Source: Spirochaetota bacterium (GTDB lineage Bacteria > Spirochaetota > JAGLSM01). From it: a stretch of DNA of 9,058 nt. Of the stretch, positions 5,584 to 9,058 are shown one piece after another; position 1 is the first letter of the stretch, and each line of letters begins with the position of its first letter. The stretch is from NCBI GenBank assembly GCA_023135745.1, contig JAGLSM010000057.1, forward strand, positions 1-9,058. Direction: 5' to 3'. A program made the position numbers and the translations under genes. Below the pieces are notes generated by a model. That model saw only the letters and a program-made list of their open reading frames with translations, ran no database searches and was not told the origin of the DNA.

Positions 5584-7464
5584 ATGCAAAAATTTGACAT
5601 AATCGTAATAGGTGCTGGTCATGCAGGTATAGAAGCCTCAATGGCAGGTGCGAGAATGGGACTTGATACGGCTCTTATAACTATGGATGCAAGTGCAGTA
5701 GGCCGAATGTCATGTAATCCTGCTATCGGAGGAACCGCAAAAGGTCACCTTGTCCATGAGATTGACGCGCTTGGCGGTGTAATGGGCAAGATTGCTGATA
5801 GAACAGGAATACAGTTCAGGGTTTTGAATAAATCAAAGGGTCCTGCCGTCTGGTCTTCCCGCTGCCAGTCCGATATGGACTTATATTCAACAGCAGCTTC
5901 AAGAATAGTAAAAAAACAGGATAATCTCACAGTCATTGAAGGCATTGTAGAAGAAATAATAGAAGAAAACAAAAAAGTAAGGGCTGTTAAGACAAAAGAA
6001 GGGGAAACCTTATACTGTAAGGCTGCTATAATCTGTTCAGGGACCTTTCTAAACGGATTAATGTACACAGGCCTGGATTCCACTGTGGGCGGAAGATATG
6101 CCGAAGAATCAGCAGAAGGCCTTTCATTATCTTTAAAAAAACTTGGCTTTAAGCTTGGACGTTTGAAAACAGGTACTCCTCCGAGGATCAAAAGTGATTC
6201 GATTGATTTTAAATTAACTGAGATTCAGCATGGAGATGAGTTACCCAAGCCTTTCTCTTTTCATACTGATCAAACTATTTTTCCCTACCTGAATCAGCTT
6301 CCATGTCATATAACATATACATCAGAACAGACCCATAAGTTCCTGGAAGAGGGATTTGACAGATCTCCGTTGTTTACCGGTATAATCAAGGGAGTCGGCC
6401 CGAGGTATTGTCCTTCAATTGAAGATAAAATTGTGCGTTTTTCTGATAAACCCCGTCACCAGTTGTTCCTTGAACCACAGGGGCTTAATAGTGATCTGAT
6501 TTATGTAAACGGTTTTCCAACCTCTCTGCCTGAAGAAATTCAGTTAAAGGCTCTTCATTCCATTAAAGGACTGGAAAAAGCTGAGATTGTTCGATACGGG
6601 TATGCAGTAGAGTACGATTTTGTTCCAACCTATAATATTTTCCCAACTCTTGAATCAAAAACAATTGAGGGGTTTTATCTTGCGGGTCAGATTAACGGAA
6701 CTTCCGGATATGAGGAAGCAGCTGCGCAAGGGTTAATGGCAGGGATTAATGCGGTACTAAAAATACGAAAAGAACCTGAATTTATTCTAAAAAGGAGCCA
6801 GGCATATATTGGTGTTCTGCTTGATGATCTTGTGAATAAAATACCTGACGAACCGTACAGGATGTTTACATCAAGGGCTGAATACAGGCTGCTTCTGCGG
6901 CAGGATAATGCAGATAGAAGGTTAATGGATTACGGATATAAATTCGGGCTTATAGATGAACAGATGTATAAGGAATTTAAAGAAACCACAAAATTAATAG
7001 AAGATGGTGTAAAAACTCTCAGAAAAACAAGAATCCATGCCAACGCAGTTAATCCTTATCTTGAAAAAAAAGATAGTTCACCGATAGATTCAAGCGAAAT
7101 AATTTCTATTATTTGCAGAAGATCAGGGATTCGCCTGAAAGACCTTATTGAACTTGCAAATAGGGATGAACTCCTGAGTGAACTGCTTGAATCAGAAAGG
7201 GCCTTGAATAATGCCGAGATTGAACTCAAATATGAAGGATATATTAAACGGCAGCAGGATCTTGTAGATAAATTTGAAAAGCATGAAAATAAAATAATTC
7301 CTCGAACTCTTGACTATACCGGAATTAAGGCACTGTCAAAGGAGAGTATCGAAAAGATGGCAAAAATAAAGCCGCGTTCAATCGGACAGGCATCCAGAAT
7401 TGCCGGTGTATCTCCTGCCGATATTTCTGTCCTGATGATTTATTTGAGAGCGTATTCGGGATAG
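5584..7464 (+). CDS. mnmG: tRNA uridine-5-carboxymethylaminomethyl(34) synthesis FAD enzyme MnmG (GidA)
   Basis: MnmG is the FAD-dependent partner of MnmE. It uses methylene-tetrahydrofolate, NADH and glycine or ammonium to modify U34 of tRNA. The 626 residues match the family length. The N-terminal dinucleotide-binding motif is GAGHAG (10-15). RMSCNPAIGGTAKGHL carries Cys44, and GPRYCPSIEDKIVRF carries Cys276; these correspond to the two conserved family cysteines. LKTGTPPRI and AGQINGTSGYEEAAAQGL are further signatures. The C-terminal helical, MnmE- and tRNA-binding part ends with RSIGQASRIAGVSPADISVL. The ATG at 5584 is fixed by the FAD motif; its ribosome binding site is weak, as for mnmE. 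It is not followed by rsmG, the frequent neighbour, but by repeat and mobile sequence. Repeat copy B lies just upstream. Confidence 0.98.
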   Translation: MQKFDIIVIGAGHAGIEASMAGARMGLDTALITMDASAVGRMSCNPAIGGTAKGHLVHEIDALGGVMGKIADRTGIQFRVLNKSKGPAVWSSRCQSDMDLYSTAASRIVKKQDNLTVIEGIVEEIIEENKKVRAVKTKEGETLYCKAAIICSGTFLNGLMYTGLDSTVGGRYAEESAEGLSLSLKKLGFKLGRLKTGTPPRIKSDSIDFKLTEIQHGDELPKPFSFHTDQTIFPYLNQLPCHITYTSEQTHKFLEEGFDRSPLFTGIIKGVGPRYCPSIEDKIVRFSDKPRHQLFLEPQGLNSDLIYVNGFPTSLPEEIQLKALHSIKGLEKAEIVRYGYAVEYDFVPTYNIFPTLESKTIEGFYLAGQINGTSGYEEAAAQGLMAGINAVLKIRKEPEFILKRSQAYIGVLLDDLVNKIPDEPYRMFTSRAEYRLLLRQDNADRRLMDYGYKFGLIDEQMYKEFKETTKLIEDGVKTLRKTRIHANAVNPYLEKKDSSPIDSSEIISIICRRSGIRLKDLIELANRDELLSELLESERALNNAEIELKYEGYIKRQQDLVDKFEKHENKIIPRTLDYTGIKALSKESIEKMAKIKPRSIGQASRIAGVSPADISVLMIYLRAYSG

Positions 7465-7480
7465 GTGATTCCTGTGGAGT

Positions 7481-7512
7481 GATGGGCACGCAGATGACGC
7501 GGATTACTTGTG
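7481..7512 (+). repeat. Half copy (copy C) of the phased-box repeat
   Basis: GATGGGCACGCAGATGACGC starts at 7481 and aligns with the left end of copy A. The 14 bases CAGATGACGCGGAT (7491-7504) are identical to copy A 2399-2412, with boxes at 7491 and 7500 (step 9). The third box is lost, and no matching right arm is found downstream. The arm runs directly into the inverted-repeat element at 7513. Confidence 0.6.
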
Positions 7513-7689
7513 CTGACAGACTGTGTAAAAAGACAGTAACTATCTTCAAGGTGGGGAACTGAGTTGAATATCTGGTTTATTTATATCGATATATGGGGCT
7601 GGCTATCTGATTCTTAATGCGAATTGGAGTATAAATGGGTAATAATTTAAAATATTTTAAAAATTTGGACTTTTTACACAGTCTGTCAG
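7513..7689. mobile_element. MITE-like element with perfect 20-bp terminal inverted repeats
   Basis: CTGACAGACTGTGTAAAAAG (7513-7532) is matched exactly by its complement at 7670-7689, enclosing 137 AT-rich bases with no credible gene. The TGTGTAAAA core resembles ends I associate with IS256-family (mutator-type) insertion sequences, so a non-autonomous derivative is the best reading. I could not find a flanking direct repeat of 8-9 bases. Its left edge abuts the truncated repeat copy C. A large RNA hairpin with a non-mobile role is an alternative. Confidence 0.55.
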
Positions 7690-7707
7690 GGAACGATGTG
7701 CAGGCTC

Positions 7708-7756
7708 AGGCAGCAATAGTATAAAGCGGTTAGTTAGCTGAAGCTGCTGCCTAACC
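7708..7756. repeat. Overlapping inverted repeats, mutually exclusive
   Basis: AGGCAGCA (7708-7715) pairs with TGCTGCCT (7745-7752), while GGTTAG (7728-7733) pairs with CTAACC (7751-7756). The right halves share 7751-7752, so the two hairpins cannot form fully together. There is no T-tract, so this is not an intrinsic terminator. Confidence 0.4.
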
Positions 7757-7759
7757 AGT

Positions 7760-7780
7760 GGCTGAGCTTGTCGAAGCCCC
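7760..7780. repeat. GCTTCGACAAGCTCAG-type interspersed motif
   Basis: The complement of this stretch reads GGGGCTTCGACAAGCTCAGC. It contains a GCTT-GTCG-AAGC palindrome (7766-7777). From memory, motifs of this kind recur in intergenic DNA of many unrelated bacteria. Only one copy is in the window. The remaining bases up to 7908 are AT-rich and show no clear promoter. Confidence 0.35.
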
Positions 7781-7897
7781 GAGTTGAGTCATATAGAAAA
7801 CAATTATTTTAATATCAAGGAAAAATTAATATTACTTAATGTATGTATTATATTTTTAGAAGAAAAAAACCCGGTTTAATTTTACTCAACCCTTAAT

Positions 7898-7903
7898 AAG
7901 AGG
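7898..7903 (+). promoter_or_regulatory. Ribosome binding site of phosphonopyruvate decarboxylase gene
   Basis: AAGAGG lies 5 bases before ATG 7909. It supports that start over any internal one. Confidence 0.6.
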
Positions 7904-7908
7904 CCAAA

Positions 7909-9039
7909 ATGATTAATACAAAAGACATGTACAATGAACTGATAAAAAACGATATATCTTTTTTTACTGGAGTTCCTGATTCCCTTTTAAAAGATATATG
8001 CGGATATATCACAGATAATACAAACCCTGAAAAAAATGTAATCGCCGCCAATGAAGGTTCTGCTGTATCACTGGCAGCAGGCTGCTATATGGCTACAGGG
8101 AAACCCGGCGTAGTTTATATGCAGAATTCCGGAGAAGGGAACGCGGTCAATCCACTGGCATCACTGACAGATCCTGATGTTTACAGTATCCCTCTTCTTT
8201 TAATGATCGGCTGGCGTGGAGAACCCGGAAAAAAAGATGAGCCGCAGCACGTTAAACAGGGCAAAATAACAACCGGTTTACTCGAAACCATGGGTATTTC
8301 TTATATAGTTCTCCCGGATTCTACTGATGCAATGCAGGAAAGCATTAAAACAGCAGTGGAAACAATGAAAAAAAACAGCGCGCCCTATGCCATAATAATC
8401 AAAAAAGGAACATTTGAACCATACTCCTTGAAAAATAAGCTCATCACAAACTATGAATTAAACAGAGAAGGCGCTGTTAAACTAATCATCGATAATCTGG
8501 ATGAAAAAGATATCGTAGTTTCAACCACCGGTAAAACATCAAGAGAGGTTTTTGAATACCGTGAAGAAAGAAAAGATGGCCACAGCCAGGACTTCCTGAC
8601 TGTCGGCGCGATGGGACATGCTTCACAGATTGCTCTTGGTATAGCATTATCAAAATCTGACCGAAGGGTTGTTTGTCTCGACGGAGACGGAGCAGCAATA
8701 ATGCATCTTGGAGCCCTTGCCATTACCGGAACATCATCCTGTTCAAATATGAAGCATATAATAATTAACAACGGCGCTCATGACTCAGTTGGAGGACAAC
8801 CTACAGTTGGATTTAACATTAATTTTGCAGGAATTGCAACAGCATGCGGTTATAAAAATGTAATGCAGGCAGAAACATCAAAACAGATTAATGAAAAAAT
8901 CGGAGACTTTTTGAAAAGTGAAGGCCCATCACTTCTGGAAATACGTGTCAATAAAGGCGCGAGAGATGATTTGGGAAGACCCACAACAACGCCGATTCAG
9001 AATAAAGAAAGTTTTATGGAATTTTTGAGTATGACCTAA
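7909..9039 (+). CDS. aepY: Phosphonopyruvate decarboxylase (thiamine diphosphate enzyme)
   Basis: The family enzyme decarboxylates phosphonopyruvate to phosphonoacetaldehyde, the step that pulls the unfavourable PEP mutase reaction forward in phosphonate synthesis. It is cytoplasmic and needs ThDP and Mg2+. The 376 residues fit the usual size. FFTGVPDSLLKD opens the N-terminal PYR domain. Glu49 in AANEGSAVSLAAG is the glutamate expected to activate ThDP. SGEGNAVNPLASL, GWRGEPGKKDEPQH and GHASQIALGIAL are typical blocks. The cofactor motif GDG (259-261) is followed after 25 residues by NN (287-288), then GAHDSVGGQPT, which I associate with this family rather than with acetolactate synthase. 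Sulfopyruvate decarboxylase is the main alternative; the ThDP assignment itself is secure. It is preceded by 444 bases without a gene, so it probably starts its own transcript. PEP mutase and an aminotransferase would be expected nearby but are not in the window. Confidence 0.88.
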   Translation: MINTKDMYNELIKNDISFFTGVPDSLLKDICGYITDNTNPEKNVIAANEGSAVSLAAGCYMATGKPGVVYMQNSGEGNAVNPLASLTDPDVYSIPLLLMIGWRGEPGKKDEPQHVKQGKITTGLLETMGISYIVLPDSTDAMQESIKTAVETMKKNSAPYAIIIKKGTFEPYSLKNKLITNYELNREGAVKLIIDNLDEKDIVVSTTGKTSREVFEYREERKDGHSQDFLTVGAMGHASQIALGIALSKSDRRVVCLDGDGAAIMHLGALAITGTSSCSNMKHIIINNGAHDSVGGQPTVGFNINFAGIATACGYKNVMQAETSKQINEKIGDFLKSEGPSLLEIRVNKGARDDLGRPTTTPIQNKESFMEFLSMT

Positions 9040-9056
9040 CCCCCTATCCCTGGGGT
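9039..9056. other. Short inverted repeat at the window edge
   Basis: ACCCC (9039-9043) can pair with GGGGT (9052-9056) across an 8-base loop, starting at the last base of the decarboxylase stop codon. It could be the first part of a terminator or repeat; the window ends before a T-tract could be seen. Confidence 0.25.
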
Positions 9057-9058
9057 GT

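Noticed and set aside
2704..5600. mnmE and mnmG share a near-identical start context (ATATGCA-R-AAATTTGA)
   Set aside because: Both proteins naturally begin MQKF-D/E at this point. The match is about 15 bases and can arise from codon bias; there is no shared sequence further upstream.
5745..6191. Minus-strand open frame of 148 codons antisense to mnmG
   Set aside because: It is a shadow of the conserved mnmG frame with no recognisable domain or ribosome binding site.
8451..8771. Minus-strand frames antisense to the decarboxylase gene
   Set aside because: They lie opposite the conserved ThDP-binding region, and two frames overlap each other, which is typical of shadow frames.

Overview
The window is AT-rich and reads as ordinary chromosome from a Gram-negative-type (diderm) bacterium. 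One gene carries a lipoprotein signal with a relaxed lipobox, and tRNA-modification genes are prominent. A spirochaete or a similar AT-rich anaerobe would fit, but nothing here fixes the lineage. All credible genes lie on the + strand.

Region 1 (1-2394) is a tightly packed operon. It holds the C-terminal tail of an ABC-F ATPase, a TPR-repeat lipoprotein, a small eight-cysteine zinc-ribbon protein and queG (epoxyqueuosine reductase). Each gene overlaps the next by 22, 4 or 3 bases, so translational coupling is likely. Region 2 (2714-7464) holds mnmE and mnmG, whose products act together on wobble uridine 34 of certain tRNAs. Between them sit two tandem, related four-helix membrane protein genes of unknown function. 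Each has a strong ribosome binding site, the second has its own good promoter, and the pair ends in a clear intrinsic terminator. With queG, three genes in the window act on the tRNA wobble position. Region 3 (7909-9039) is a thiamine-diphosphate enzyme, very probably phosphonopyruvate decarboxylase, which points to a phosphonate pathway continuing beyond the window.

The gene-poor gaps (2395-2713, 5142-5583, 7465-7908) hold the least explained material. Two intergenic elements of almost equal size (228 and 235 bp) have inverted arms. Each arm carries four CNGAT-type boxes spaced 9, 9 and 10 bases apart, or 10, 9 and 10 in one arm. A third, half copy lies after mnmG and is cut short by a 177-bp element with perfect 20-bp terminal inverted repeats, which looks like a MITE with IS256-like ends. 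The right-hand side of that gap holds competing inverted repeats and a GCTTCGACAAGCTCAG-type motif.

I see no CRISPR array, tRNA, rRNA, phage or recognisable defence system. The best candidates for something undescribed are the phased-box repeat family and the paired membrane proteins between mnmE and mnmG.
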